From the NCBI GenBank assembly GCA_032622095.1, contig CP136061.1, forward strand, positions 84,046,324 through 84,110,323: 64,000 nt of DNA. Direction: 5' to 3'. Under the pieces are notes generated by a model, which was given only the letters and a program-made list of their open reading frames with translations, made no database searches and had not been told where the DNA came from. Every line of letters begins with the position of its first letter. The stretch's first letter is position 1. Position numbers and translations under genes: made by a program. This document shows positions 23,500 through 35,299 of the stretch, piece by piece. Source of the stretch: Siphonodentalium dalli (taxonomy: Eukaryota > Mollusca > Scaphopoda > Gadilida > Siphonodentaliidae).

Positions 23500-24098
23500 G
23501 TGGAACAGCAGCTGCTGAATTCCCGGATACCGTGGATGATCACTTCAGACGAATCTACTTCGAGGTGATCGATCTTGCCACCACGTCGATTACCGGACGC
23601 TTTACCCAGGCAGACTATGAAATATATTCGAAATGTGAGAACCTCTTGTTGGCGGCATCAAAGGGTGAGGAGTATGACGCTATGCTTCATAGTGTCTGTG
23701 ACTTTTTCGGCGACGACTTCGCACGGACAACTCTAAGCACTCAGCTGGGAATCTTCAAATGTGCTTATGATGGTGACTCAGAAACAATTCATGATATTTT
23801 CAAATATTTCCAGCAATTAGGACGCGGCCAATGGCAGTTAATGGGAGAAGTCGTGAAGGTAGTGCAGCTTCTGATGGTGGCTCCTGCCACAAACGCAACC
23901 AGTGAACGTTCTTTCAGTACATTGCGGAGAATAAAAAGTTATCTCCGATCGACAATGAACCAATCTCGCCTGAACCATTTGATGATTTGTGACATTTACA
24001 ATGAACGATTAGACATGCTTGACATGAAGGCGATTTCGAATGAATTCGTTCACAGTTCTGAGAGTCGTTCAGAAGTGTTTGGTCTATACAAACTATAA
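23500..24098 (+). pseudogene. hAT transposase, second exon with dimerisation domain
   Basis: The acceptor is ttattatag|GTGGAACA, joining CTA G to GT GGA in phase 1. It encodes DDHFRRIYFEVIDLATTSI..., then the hAT C-terminal dimerisation block LLMVAPATNATSERSFSTLR and NQSRLNHLMI. This exon is fully open, but the first exon is broken. The intron (21293-23499) was only about 470 bp before the MITE and Helitron arrived. Confidence 0.85.
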
Positions 24099-25819
24099 AA
24101 GGACACTCTTATTGTTGTTGTGATGAAATGTTTTGTTGTTTCACAAATCACAAGTTATAATGTATGTATTATACAGTATTATTATTATAATAGATGAGAT
24201 GATATTGTTTTAGTTATCAGAATTATGCAAATAATGATACAGAAAGCATATGACAAAGTAATAATAAATATAACAATTCTGTATTGAATGGATATTAGGT
24301 AAATGTCAGCCATCTATTACATTATACATAACATGATAACACATATGCAAAGTAAACATTTCATTTCCTTCTGGCTCATGACATGTCACAGGTCTGCTTT
24401 GTAGTCATGTATACCACGGTATTGCTATATAGTTATTGTAAAGTTCTAATTATACCAGTAATTCCCTTCATATCTAGTCCAAAACTTATTTAACTATACA
24501 ACTTTAAATTACACATGAAACTTATTTAAAAATAATGTTAGCTTTGAATTGCTATGATTATTACACTGTAATTTATACAATTTGCATTATAAATAATATG
24601 TTCACTTAAGTCATAGCAGTGAACATCGGTGTGTCACTTTATTGACTTTATAACTTTTAACAGTACTAGTACTGAAGCTCACCTCCACTTTATTGTTCAA
24701 CTTTCAAACTTGTTTAGTATTATTTTGCTGTTTTTAGTGTGCATCTCAAGAAGGTTGGTGGTGTAATACTTCAAGTCTTACATTAATTAATTATGCCCAA
24801 AAATAAGTCATTTTATAATGCAGAATACTTGTTTGATTTTATCACAGTTGTATTTCAAGTTTCTATTTACTATGAATTCCAAGTTCTATCTTGCATTATT
24901 ATTAACATTTTCGTCTTACAATTCCAAAAGATTTAAATTAATTCTCAAATTTCAATCAATTATTATTATTCAGTTGTTATTAAATATGTGTTTATTCATG
25001 TAGCATGTGCCAAACAAAATAGAATGTTCATATTTTCAATGTTTATTCCTGCCAAATGTGTGTTGATTTATGTGTTTACTTTTCTCCAAATAGCATGTGC
25101 CAAACAAAATAGTGTGTTATTAATAAGCGTTTCTCCATATAACATGTACTAAACAAAACAGTATGTTCATATTTTCAATGCCTATTTCTGGAAATTGTGT
25201 GCTGAGTATTTTTATTTTCTTTTTGTTATCCAATAAATGTAAATGAACATTACTTACCTCTTTTCAATGTAGGCTCCTGTGTATATTTAGTCAGGTTTAA
25301 TAGCCTTAACTTCAATAAAGTATGCTGTTGTCAGAAAATTATAATGACATTGACACATATTTAAAGATGTACTGTATTTACAACCTAGTCATTCCATCTA
25401 TAGCCTACCAGCTGACAGAGCTCTGTTTCTGGTGATTTATGTGACAATAGAATTTATAGAAATTCCATCTTCTGTTTATCACTTGGCCATTCCTGGTCTT
25501 TCAAGCTTCTTCTGGTGATGTGTGTATCCATGTAGTCTACTTTATCATGGTTGTTTGTGACATATTTACTTTCTGAATATCTGATCCCAGTTATGGGAGT
25601 AATTTCACATCATTAATGACTTGATAATAACACAACATGAATTCCCATATACATATTTGTTCATTACATTTTCAATCGGCCGACCATTTTATGAAATTAC
25701 AATTGATAAATGATAAGAATGTTGATCTAATCTATGATAATGTAGTGGTGGGAAAACAATGTCAGATGGATCAGAAGCCACCAGAGAGCCACTTTAAGCT
25801 TCCAATGTCAGAAAATTTT
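24099..25819. other. hAT 3' non-coding region
   Basis: AT-rich, between the transposase stop and the GC-rich right terminus. It holds the triple 'catgtgccaaacaaaatag' repeat. No second ORF was found. Confidence 0.6.
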
Positions 25820-25956
25820 CCCGGGGGTGGACCCCCGGACCCCCCCCTAAGAGAGGGGCCGACCCCCTCTCGTACTCTTCCCCCATCGACGTCGGGTCAT
25901 CGCTTCGCGATGAATGGTTATACCCCCCCCAATAAAATTTGCTTGCTACGCCCCTG

Positions 25957-26157
25957 GATATATCTATACCAAGGCATCAATCAGAAGCTCATCATTTTCC
26001 CAATAGCTTCCCAAATGATAAACTTCGCAAAATAAGAAGTTATGACTGTTTGAATGGAAATATCAGCCAAGTTGCCAACCACCATGCAAATACATCCAAA
26101 TGTGATGAATGGCTGTTCACTTTAAATTGGAAGAAAAAACATAATTGGTCAATATAA
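25957..26157 (+). pseudogene. Downstream remnant of the ORF split by the hAT element
   Basis: An open frame beginning directly at the hAT edge (ISIPRHQSEAHHFPNSF...) and ending at 26157. No domain is recognised. Position and coding character suggest it belonged with the acidic frame ending at 19162. Confidence 0.35.
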
Positions 26158-26903
26158 CAATGCCAAAGTATTTGAGGAAACATCATGAATCTTACTTTTA
26201 TTTAGACTGCACCTAAAGTAAATGAAATCATTCACATTGTGAATGTTAATTGTTATATGAATGGTTACTAGATCATTTCCCAAAATATGGTAACATCAAG
26301 GAGATTAAATCATTTCATATTGGTGCAATTCTCAAGTCAATCCAACTGAACGTCACGTATGATATCATAAGTACTATCTTTTTCAGTTTGAAATTAAATG
26401 GAAAAGACTAAACCATGAAAGATTCTAACATTGAATAAAAAGATGCAAATAGGCTACCCATAGGTAGTCCACATACCAGTGTTAAAAATAGACTGCATTA
26501 TGTAGTCCACATGACAGAAAATACATCTTTTTCACATTATTCAATATACAATCTTATTTAATAAAAGGTTTAATATTTTATTGGCTAGGCCAATTACAAT
26601 AGGCTCATATTAGTGAGCCCCTCAAATTCAATTGTTCGTATATAGGGCATAAATTTATAAAATACAGCGTTACGATCCATTTGGCTAATAGGATTGGCTT
26701 TCTTACTTCTAAATTTAGTAGTCATTGTGAGTTTTTGCTGGATCATAGAAACGCTCACTTTTGGGTGTGGTTTAGCAACACCTTAATCCTAATTTTGCGT
26801 GACTAGGGTTTTTGAGCTCTTATAGTTCAGACTTCTCACCCTTTCTTGGTTCAAAGGTTATGGACCTTCGGATCATATCTTTTCAAAATAAAACAGGGTG
26901 TAG
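26158..26903. other. Non-coding, nothing recognised
   Basis: About 750 bases without gene or clear repeat, up to the second D element. Confidence 0.5.
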
Positions 26904-27935
26904 TGTAGTGTTTTTGGGTATCAATTAATTATCGTGGATGACAAACAAAACACCGAAAAGCCCGTGATCGGAAGATATACAAATGAGGTCACATTTGACC
27001 CCGTCAACAACCGCGAGAGAGACAATCACGAAGTCAAACGAACACGCTCGGCCAATTCCGGAACTGCACGGCGATGCTCTCCCGATGACGAACTTCCATC
27101 ACTCGATCCACAATCTCCAAACCAACAACATGTCTTACAAATATCGTCTATTCTATTGCCTGTTATTCTACATGTAAATGTTCCTGTTATATTATAAAGG
27201 TTAGTTAAAGGGGTACTGTACCCCAATTTCAATAAATTCCCGGTGACAATAGCGATCTAATATGAATATTATATTATAAAATAACTCATTTGAGTCGACG
27301 ATGTCTACCGAAAACGTTCCGGTTAACAGGCTATCGTAAAAGTAAAATTGAATTATTTAATATAAATTCATTTATGGCTGGAGTCATAAAATGGAGAATT
27401 ATGCCATTACGAGTTACCGTTCTTGAAATCGCATATGTTGCGTGTCTTTTATCGACGGCCGTTCGCGAACATTATTGAGTTGCAAACAAAACATGTTACC
27501 TGCAAAAGAAGGCCCGTTATATCCGATTCGGAAAAAAGGAGAAAGAAACAAGAGTCATAGAGCGTCAAGTATTGTATAGGGAGTGAGATTGTTGGATGGA
27601 AGAGATTGAATGCATCAATCGAAGCTGTGAGCAATGAACTTCCGGTTCTTCCTGCGACCTGCGTCTTCTCCGGTGAAGGTCAAAAACATGGCGCGTAGTT
27701 TGAAATCGTAATATTTTGTTTCCAAGATCAATATTTTCTTCGCTAAATTAGGTTTATACGAAACTCATATAACACGAACACAATCTAACTTGAAAGTTAT
27801 TTCAATGGGAGTAAATAAAAATAACGCCTATCTTTGTGTACAGTACCCCTTTAACCTTCAAATTATTAATTGTATGTTCGTATTTAATTAATAATGTAGT
27901 AATATACAAATAACCCCTCTTTAAAAATACGACAA
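26904..27935. mobile_element. TIR element D, copy II (with MITE inside)
   Basis: Same element and orientation as 7541-7915, interrupted by a TTAA MITE. Its right flank is tctcaattataac, block C of the composite repeat. Here a frame of 87 codons (26934-27197, VIGRYTNEVTFDPVNNR) is open; in copy I it is broken by single-base changes. It might be a captured host fragment, unrecognised. Confidence 0.7.
27209..27850. mobile_element. TTAA MITE 'AGGGGTACTGTAC', copy 2
   Basis: 642 bp, ends AGGGGTACTGTACCCC and GTACAGTACCCCT, TTAA at 27205-27208 and 27851-27854. It is inserted into D copy II; D copy I shows the uninterrupted sequence (ttagttaaacttgtatg), with a few extra bases on the right side here. 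Confidence 0.85.
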
Positions 27936-29007
27936 TCTCAATTATAACAAAGTTAGTCGAGTTTAATGATGACTTGTAATCGATGGGCCATAACCATATA
28001 CAGGGGAGGAAAACCATTCGACGGACATTCACCCCCAGTTTAGCAGTTCAAAATCCCGTTCAGCAGTTCATAAGGAGCAGCTCATGCAGCTGATTCCCCG
28101 AACGCAGTTTAACTAAATTATAAAGAAGTTATTCGGGAATAGTTTATGCAAACGACATGATCGACGTGCCTTAACTAAATACAAAGAGAGAACACCATTT
28201 GACCGACCTCCACCCAGGTAGTTCAACAGTTCAAAATCCCGTTCAGCACGTTATTCAGCAGATTCCACCGAACGCAGTTTAAACGATTTTTAACGAGGAT
28301 TGTCGGGTATATGTTGTGCAAATGACTATCGATGGAAGATAACCAAATACAGGGATGGAACACCATTTGTCCCATTTTGCTGGGACAGACACACAGACAT
28401 GCTACTATTTTGTGTCTATTTTGGAACGATCTTGGTAACCTGTCGTTAACCAACATGGATTAATGTACCCTACAGTAGATCAAGATTCATCATATATACT
28501 AGTAATTATGCATGATATGATCCAGCGATGTATATATGTTATGCATGTCGTGCATGATCTAATAAAAGTTAAACCTACCTTCTACAATTTTTGGAAATAC
28601 CAATGTGCTATCTGCATCGCTACCAACACATTTTTGGTTGACGAATGTGAATATAAAGGTAATAATATTTCGCGGAAATGTAATCACGTGATACCGATTC
28701 CTGGTATTTCCAAGTGAAAGTGGAAGTGAATGCATATAACGGGAGTACCTAAAACCAGCGAGGTATATACGTCCATGCTAAAACGCTGAATCAGCTGCTG
28801 ATAAGCAGGTTACCAATTAAAATGCTGATCAGCAGATTTCCAAATTTCAGTTTAACTCAAATATACCGACGGTAGTCGGTCGCGGGTTGTGTAAATGACA
28901 CGTAATATAAGTGTTATATAGGAAGGGGACACATTTTGACCGCCTGCCATGCCCGTACGTTCAACAGTTCAAAATCCCGTTCAGCAGTACAGCGGCCATG
29001 GCCGTAA
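27936..29007. repeat. Composite repeat, copy II (blocks C-A-B)
   Basis: Block C (27936-28530) matches 6205-6795 nearly base for base, then block A (28812) and part of block B (28898-29007). It shows the site of the solo LTR without the LTR. It ends abruptly at a palindromic TTAA element. Confidence 0.75.
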
Positions 29008-29378
29008 CTATTTATTTGGCTTCGGGGGTGAATATATTTGATTCGAGTCGAGGAACCCACCCATCAAAGTTCAGAGTGATCTGATATCGATTTTTAAAAT
29101 TTGTCATTTCTTGAAATGTGTAATCATTTGTGGCCCAGAAACGAGTCGTCAAACCGATTGTCTTGGATAAAATAACTCTAAAATCAAGTGGTAGTTCGGC
29201 CAAATTTAGTTGAACAACATGTTGATAAATAACACGTTTTGGGAAATTTTATACCATAATTGACAGACTGACAGCGGTTAGCATTATTTTGTTGTAATCA
29301 ATCGATTCTGATAACAAAAGCATATTTTAAAGAAATATTGTTGTTGTTCTAAGGGGGCACTGATCTGATTTAGTACCT
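29008..29378. mobile_element. Palindromic TTAA element (GGTACTCAATCC family), partial
   Basis: It shares 'tatttgattcgagtcgagga' with 44360 and 63630 and ends gatttagtacct + TTAA (29379-29382). The left end is missing. Confidence 0.6.
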
Positions 29379-29382
29379 TTAA

Positions 29383-29723
29383 TTTAGAACATCTTAAATG
29401 TATCCATTTCTTACAGACATTACAGAACATCCTAAACGGGTTTACATCATTTGGAGGATTTGTTTTATTGGCATCACAAACAAATTGATTAATTAATATT
29501 AATAACAATAATTTAATGAAAAATACAATGCAATATATAGAGTGGAGAGGAATTGCTTCATTGCAGACATTTATATTTGTCATATTTTAAATCTTATGCA
29601 TGATGGCTTTTGAAAAATAATATTTTTTTACCTACCCACCCAGCCCCAAAAGTATGGGTCGGGAGAGAGGAACACAACATGGCTCATGGTTCAGATCTAA
29701 TAAATCTTTGGTTTTTGGAAGAT
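29383..29723. other. Non-coding, nothing recognised
   Basis: Short AT-rich stretch ahead of the second Mutator-like element. Confidence 0.5.
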
Positions 29724-29732
29724 GGTTTTATG

Positions 29733-30666
29733 TAGTCCAAGTCTTCTCGTACTAAAACTAGCTAAGATTTTGGGATGGAGATGCTAGTATATAGTCCGAG
29801 TTCCAGGCCCATGCATTCCTATGACACGACTTAAGCGTTAGTGACCCGCTCAAATAAAACCACAATTATATGAAATAAAATATCACAATTGCTACAATAA
29901 ACGGATAGTTTCCGCAGAAGACATGCTATTTGATCTGAAACCCACATCGGTTGTGAATTGAAAGCGGTAATTTAATGTGAAAAGAAACATTTGCCGCAGT
30001 GTTTACATATTTTTTAAAGTATGCGAACTCAGTTGACCTTGCGAACTGCGTTCGGCATTTTCCGGTGAAAATATTCCGTAGATTTTCAATCAACCACGCA
30101 CGATGAATTTTCCATTGTAATCGTAATTATACGTGACAATAAATAAATAAATACATAGATTAAATACATAATGAAGATATAAATGTAATACATTAAATAA
30201 ATTACGGGAATTACAACCATCTCACAGTTTAAAACAGTGTAAACACAATGAGCATTAGAATATCATGGGGGCCGCCATTTTGTTTGTATCGAAATTCGTC
30301 TCGGCCAAAACAAACACCGGACAATGCCGAAGTTCTTTGGAACTTGAGTTCGGCTTTCAGTTAAGTAAACAAACAGAAAAAAACAACGATGTTTGTTGCA
30401 ATCAACCGGAATATTCTATGTGTAATTTAACATTAAAGTTAGATTATTATACACCATTATGACCATAAGATATGTCACTCTTTCCGATGTATATAGCATC
30501 ATGTATTGCTTTGTTAGGTAAATCGAGTAAAATACACCACAGATTCCCGCCACAGATCCTGGGCGTAACTCGTGTCATAGGAATGCATGGGCCTGGAACT
30601 CGGACTAAATACTAGCATCTCCATCCCAAAATCTTAGCTAGTTTTAGTACGAGAAGACTTGGACTA
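29733..30666. mobile_element. Mutator-like foldback element, copy 2 (9-bp TSD)
   Basis: Same ends as copy 1 (TAGTCCAAGTCTTCTCG). It is flanked by GGTTTTATG at 29724-29732 and 30667-30675. 934 bp; it lacks about 420 bp of the copy 1 interior. Its two arms agree with each other but differ from copy 1 at a sub-terminal stem (CTAGC/GCTAG instead of CCGGC/GCCGG). It inserted at the edge of the 29-bp minisatellite. Confidence 0.87.
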
Positions 30667-30673
30667 GGTTTTA

Positions 30674-31375
30674 TGGTGTAAAATCAGACAGACCACCTTA
30701 AATGGTGTCAAATCAGACAGGACATCTTTAATGGTGTCAAATCATACATGACATCTTTAATGGTGTCAGATCATACAGGACATCTTTAATGGTGTCAGAT
30801 CATTCAGGGCATCTTTAATGGGATCAGATCATTCAGGGCATCTTTAATGGTGTCAGATCGGTCAGGACATCTTTAATGGTGTCGGATCAGACAGGGCATC
30901 TTTAATGGTGTCAGATCAGACAGGACATCTTTAATGGTGTCAGATCATACAGGACATCTTTAATGGTGTCAAATCATTCAGGGCATCTTTAATGGTGTCA
31001 GATCGGTCAGGGCATTTTTAATGATGTCAGATCATACAGGGCATCTTTAATGATGTCAGATCATACAGGGCATCTTTAATGATGTCAGATCATACAGGGC
31101 ATCTTTAATGGTGTCAGATCATTCAGGGCATCTTTAATGGGATCAGATCATTCAGGGCATCTTTAATGGTGTCAGATCAGTCAGGGCATCTTTAATGGTG
31201 TCAGATCATACATGGCATCTTTAATGATGTTAGATCATACAGGACATCTTTAATGGTGTCAAATCATACATGACATCTTTAATGGTGTCAGATCATACAG
31301 GACATCTTTAATGGTGTCAGCAGATCATACAGGACATCTTTAAAGGCATCAGGTCAGACAGGGCATCTTCAATAA
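30674..31375. repeat. 29-bp minisatellite, about 24 units
   Basis: Unit 'tttaatggtgtcagatcata' + 'caggacatc' with point variants. It begins 28 bases past the DCLRE1B stop codon, so it probably lies in the 3' untranslated region or polyadenylation zone of that gene. Confidence 0.9.
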
Positions 31376-31403
31376 AAATTGGCCTGAAGCACTCAATAGA
31401 ATT

Positions 31404-32917
31404 TTAGGATATCACATTTTCTAAAGATTCATAAAAGGCTTTGAGTCTGGCCCTCTTTGTGGCCCTCCTCGATGGGACGACACTTATAGTCTGCAGGTCT
31501 GACGGAAGACTCAGAAGAGTACTATTTATATCTAAGTTAGTCATCCTCGCTGCCATCTTGCATCTAACACTTTCTGATTGGTTGAGCACATTGTTACGAT
31601 AATTTGTAACATTTAAATTTTGAGACACATCTGGTGAGGACTTGCTTGTTTTGAAATTGTCACAGATTTGTTCAGCAATTTCTTTTCCCTCTTCATCCAT
31701 ATGAGTTATAAAATCAGCATGACTCTTATGGCGTTTTGAACTTGTCTCAGCACTAGAACTGTCCCGAATACAATCCAATTTATCTTTACACGTTTTCTCA
31801 CTGGAATTTTCAACACGTTCTTCATTGTTGAAATTATAATTTTCATTGTATTTTGTCAAAAAAGAGCAGTGAGAAGTGCTCCTTTTTAATTTCAATTTTT
31901 GTTCATCACTAGAATCAATCAGAACACAGTTAGGTTTATGTTCTGCCTCATGTTCATGTTCGGAGTCAACATACTCGACACCTCTCTTCTTATGAATATG
32001 TTTCGGCAATTTACCTGATGTCCTTTTTGATTTGGAATAAACCTTCCTTCTGGTATCGCATGACTGAAATTTCATCCTATCTCTGTGATAATACTCTGGA
32101 CATTTTAAGCATGTTCTCGGTGAAGTGTTCAGGAATCTGTTGAAACATGTCAGGTCTCCAGAAAGTTGTCCTGGTTTCGACTTAACAATAGGCCTCATTG
32201 CTCTTGGCTTAATGAAGGAAATAAAGTCAGCTAATTCTGAGAAACTACTGTGGTCAGAATACGGAACTATATACACATGAGAGTAATGATGATACGGTTT
32301 GCGTTCCAGAATATGATAGAGAGCTGTAGGCCAAATGACTATGGAATCAGATTTCGTTCTTTCCAAAAAATGTTTTGACACTGCCGATTGATTTTTTATG
32401 ATGATACGGCACTGCGACTCGCATTGTTCATCTTTGAAAACATCCGGCAACTGAAGAATTTCGGCTATTTCAAGCACAGATTTCGGTACACATACCCACT
32501 GTTTGAATTTTAAGCCAATTCTGGCAAATAACTCCTCTTTTCCAAGATTTCGAGAAATGATGAACACCGTTTTATGAGGATTAGAAGAGATAATTTCACA
32601 GATTTTATCAGAAGCTTCTCCTCGACTTGGAAACAAACATTTTGGTTCGCAGTATGTATTATCGACATAGAGCATATCGATGTCTTTTAGTCTGTTCTGA
32701 ATAACATGTTCCATATTGATTTTCAGGTTTGTGGACCATCTAAAATCGCCAGAATGTAAGATCGATCCAAAATATCCTTCGAAGAGGAACATGACGGCAC
32801 CAGGACAATGATCAGCATCCAGGAGAGTCACAGTTATCGTCTGCCGTCCATCACTGTCGAGCGGAATCACGTGACCTCGCGATAACTCTAAGGAGTGAAT
32901 CAGCTCCCGAGACACAC
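31404..32917 (-). CDS. DCLRE1B: DCLRE1B/Apollo (SNM1B 5' exonuclease), exon 2
   Basis: Metallo-beta-lactamase/beta-CASP DNA nuclease; in vertebrates it processes telomere leading ends and crosslinks. The exon starts after the acceptor tttgtgtctttacag. It carries LLDADHCPGAVMFLFEGYFG (metal His, residue 99 of the joined protein), SILHSGDFRW (metal Asp, 120), YVDNTYCEP, and the beta-CASP end VPYSDHSSF (His about 285). After residue about 310 it is a Ser/Lys-rich, poorly conserved tail ending at the TAA 31404-31406. The joined protein is 566 aa, close to the family's about 530. The TRF2-binding YxLxP motif of vertebrate Apollo is not visible. All core residues are intact, so likely functional. 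Confidence 0.9.
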
Positions 32918-33839
32918 CTGTAAAGACACAAAATGTGGTGAAAATGTCTTGTGCTGAATATCAATTTGTTATTTTGTGTATACTGCACTTAATTAATGAC
33001 TTGCGAGAAAACTATATCCAAAAGTATTACTGGGAAAATCCTAACAGAAATAAATTCTACAGATTGCTGTCACTGCTAAATATAAGTATGTTGAAGAGTA
33101 AGTAAGAGTGAGAATTTACTTAAAATTATCATTTAAATAGTTACCATGACAAGAGTAATTTATATTATATATCATATAGAATTTTTTTTTTGCGTCAAAC
33201 AATTTAAGAATACACTCATAGCAATAGCAGCCAATTCTGATGCTTGATAGTTTCAAATCTATCTAGGGCACCTATTATACAAAAATTTAATATATGCATA
33301 TGATACTTCATAGTACCCAATATAGACCTCAGCTTCAAAAGCACACCTTTTTCAGTTATCTTCCCCTGTTCTATCAAATGACATCTGACCAGGGGCCCGG
33401 AGCAGCACCAGGGGCCCGGAGCAGTCTTGATTACAGAAAATAGCGGATGCACCTTGATTCTGGAATTTAGAACGCGTTTGCAAATGGCTGAGTGTTATTG
33501 GGTTCGCATCAATTGTGCCATTATTCAAAAGTATGTATTAGTTTAGAGGGTTTGTATTTTAAAATTAATATGGTGCAATTTTGTTCACTTCTTTCAAACA
33601 AAGAATTAGCGTAACTCGTGAGAATTCAGAATAGTGAATACCTCGACTAGTAAGAGGTTAATGAGTAGTCTATTATAGCCGTGGAGTCGATGAGATCATC
33701 TGGACCATGGGGATGTATCGGGTGATTGAATCATATTTTCAAGTTCCCAAGCAGTATATCACACATAAATTTACATTCACATTTTACATTGAGTACCACC
33801 AAGTTGGTACTGCATAATACCAACATTTGGTACTACATA
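32918..33839. other. DCLRE1B intron, 3' part
   Basis: Intronic, non-coding. Contains the acceptor-side polypyrimidine tract (32918-32935) and no recognised repeat before the foldback element at 33840. Confidence 0.6.
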
Positions 33840-34330
33840 CAATAATGCCATAAATAATCGACTCCTTAACCACAGCAGAATTATGGGTGACTTTTCAGGA
33901 TTTAGTCGGAAATATGGCTTGTTGCTATTCATCGGAAATTAAGCTCTCAATGAGAGCTTTCCGATGAATGCCAACAAGCCATATTTCCGACTAAATCCTG
34001 AAAAATTACCCATAATTCTGCTATGGTTAAGGAGTCGATTATTTAGGGTTTTACTGTACCATCAGCATTTGGTACTAGATAGTACCTATTTAGATTGAGT
34101 ACCAACAATTTGGTACCACATGGTACCAACATTTGGTACGACATGGTATCAATATAAACAATTTGGTACTATCTAGTACCAAAATTGATACTCCAAAGCA
34201 CCAAACTTGAGTACCAAGTTTGGTACTATATAGTACCCATAAGTAGTTGATGTTCTAGAGTATCAGTATGTTGGTACTCCCCACGGGTCAAGGATAGCAT
34301 CAAATGTTGGTACTATGTAGCACCCCGGTT
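33790..34330. repeat. Degenerate TTTGGTACTA-motif cluster
   Basis: At least ten spaced occurrences of '(t)ttggta(c)ta' and its inverse 'agtacca' flank and follow the foldback element, at irregular spacing. Not a clean tandem array. Confidence 0.6.
33840..34056. mobile_element. Foldback element, CAGTAATGCCC family (near-perfect palindrome)
   Basis: The left arm runs to 'cggaaattaagctctc' and the right arm returns with only a few mismatches; arms about 100 bp. Ends CA(A/G)TAATGCC, flanked by TA. Five more full or half copies are at 36986, 38426, 41626, 60287 and 61274. Confidence 0.8.
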
Positions 34331-34504
34331 ATTAAGAGTGTACCAAGTGATTTATACCTTATGACTTAAACCTGAATGTATCAACATTATTTGACTTTAT
34401 TATTAATATGATGGAATCATTTATTGATTTACATGTATGTGTTGTATTGTTTGTATATACAAGTATATATATAGGTTGTAGCATGTTGCAACTTCGATGT
34501 TGCT

Positions 34505-35190
34505 TATAAATAATAATAATAATAATAATATATAGCATTTGTATAGCGCTTCATCCCTGGTGTAGCTCGAAGTGCTTGGGACTCTATATGCAGGTTATAT
34601 ACATGTACAGACATTAGAATATTTACTATCAATGGATACGGAGAATGATGCAATGTTGCTATCTACGGCTAGTTGTGTGCGGGTAAATATTGAACAGGTG
34701 CGTCTTAAGTCGTTGCTTGAAGATGTCGATAGAGTGTGAACGACGAATGTCGAGAGGGATGGAGTTCCAGACACTTGGTGCGGCGTGTGTAAACAGACGA
34801 CGTTCAATTTTCTTATATTTACCCATGTGAACAGCCAGAAGCTGTTTTTCCTTTGAACGGAGGTTATCACGGCCTGGTACATACAACGTAAGAATGTCCG
34901 AGATATATGCTGGTGCAGATGAATTAAAGTAACGATAGCAGAACGTTGCTAACTTGAAATCAATTCGCGCGCGCAATGGGAGCCAATGTAGGTTTTTCAA
35001 AATTGGAGAGACATGGGTTGATTTCGGAACACGCACTACAATCCTCGCGGCTGAGTTCTGTAGACATTGCAGACGACTTAATTGTTCTTGTGAACTTCCC
35101 ACGAAAAGCGCATTGCAATAGTCCAATCTTGACATAATATTACAAGAAGCAACCTTTTATCGCCGCAGGCATTGTTAAGTATGAACGAAG
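34505..35190 (-). mobile_element. 5'-truncated CR1/L2-like LINE 3' fragment
   Basis: It encodes the end of an RT ORF (34659-35135): SRLDYCNALFVG, LQCLQNSAARIV, ILKNLHWLPLRARIDFK, RLFTHAAPSVWNSIPLDIR, all typical of the CR1/L2/Rex group. A 3' UTR with 'agcgctatacaaatgc' and a (TTA)n tail at 34508-34530 follows. It lies in the DCLRE1B intron, in the same orientation as the gene. Confidence 0.8.
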
Positions 35191-35299
35191 ACGACTAAGG
35201 CGCATAAGTTCAATTAGTATGGTACGGGAAATGTGTTGTACTTGAGCGTCCATGGATAACGAATTAGAAATAAAATAAACAATTCAGTTCAATGATGAA

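Larger units (their letters stand above)
19165..25956 (+). mobile_element. hAT transposon, 6.8 kb, with nested elements
   Basis: The left end is CAGGGGCGTAGGAACC and the right end GCTTGCTACGCCCCTG, the CAGGGGCGTAG inverted termini of a hAT family. Homopolymer G and C runs follow the left end (19180-19211), and a C/G-rich block precedes the right end (25820-25930). Flanks are atatgatc and gatatatc; these share only part of the expected 8-bp duplication, so TSD support is weak. It contains a two-exon transposase, a TTAA MITE and a Helitron. A direct repeat around 'catgtgccaaacaaaatag' occurs three times at 25003-25160. Confidence 0.8.

Noticed and set aside
26934-27197. 87-codon frame in element D as a transposase
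   Set aside because: Broken in the other copy and without any DDE or zinc motif.
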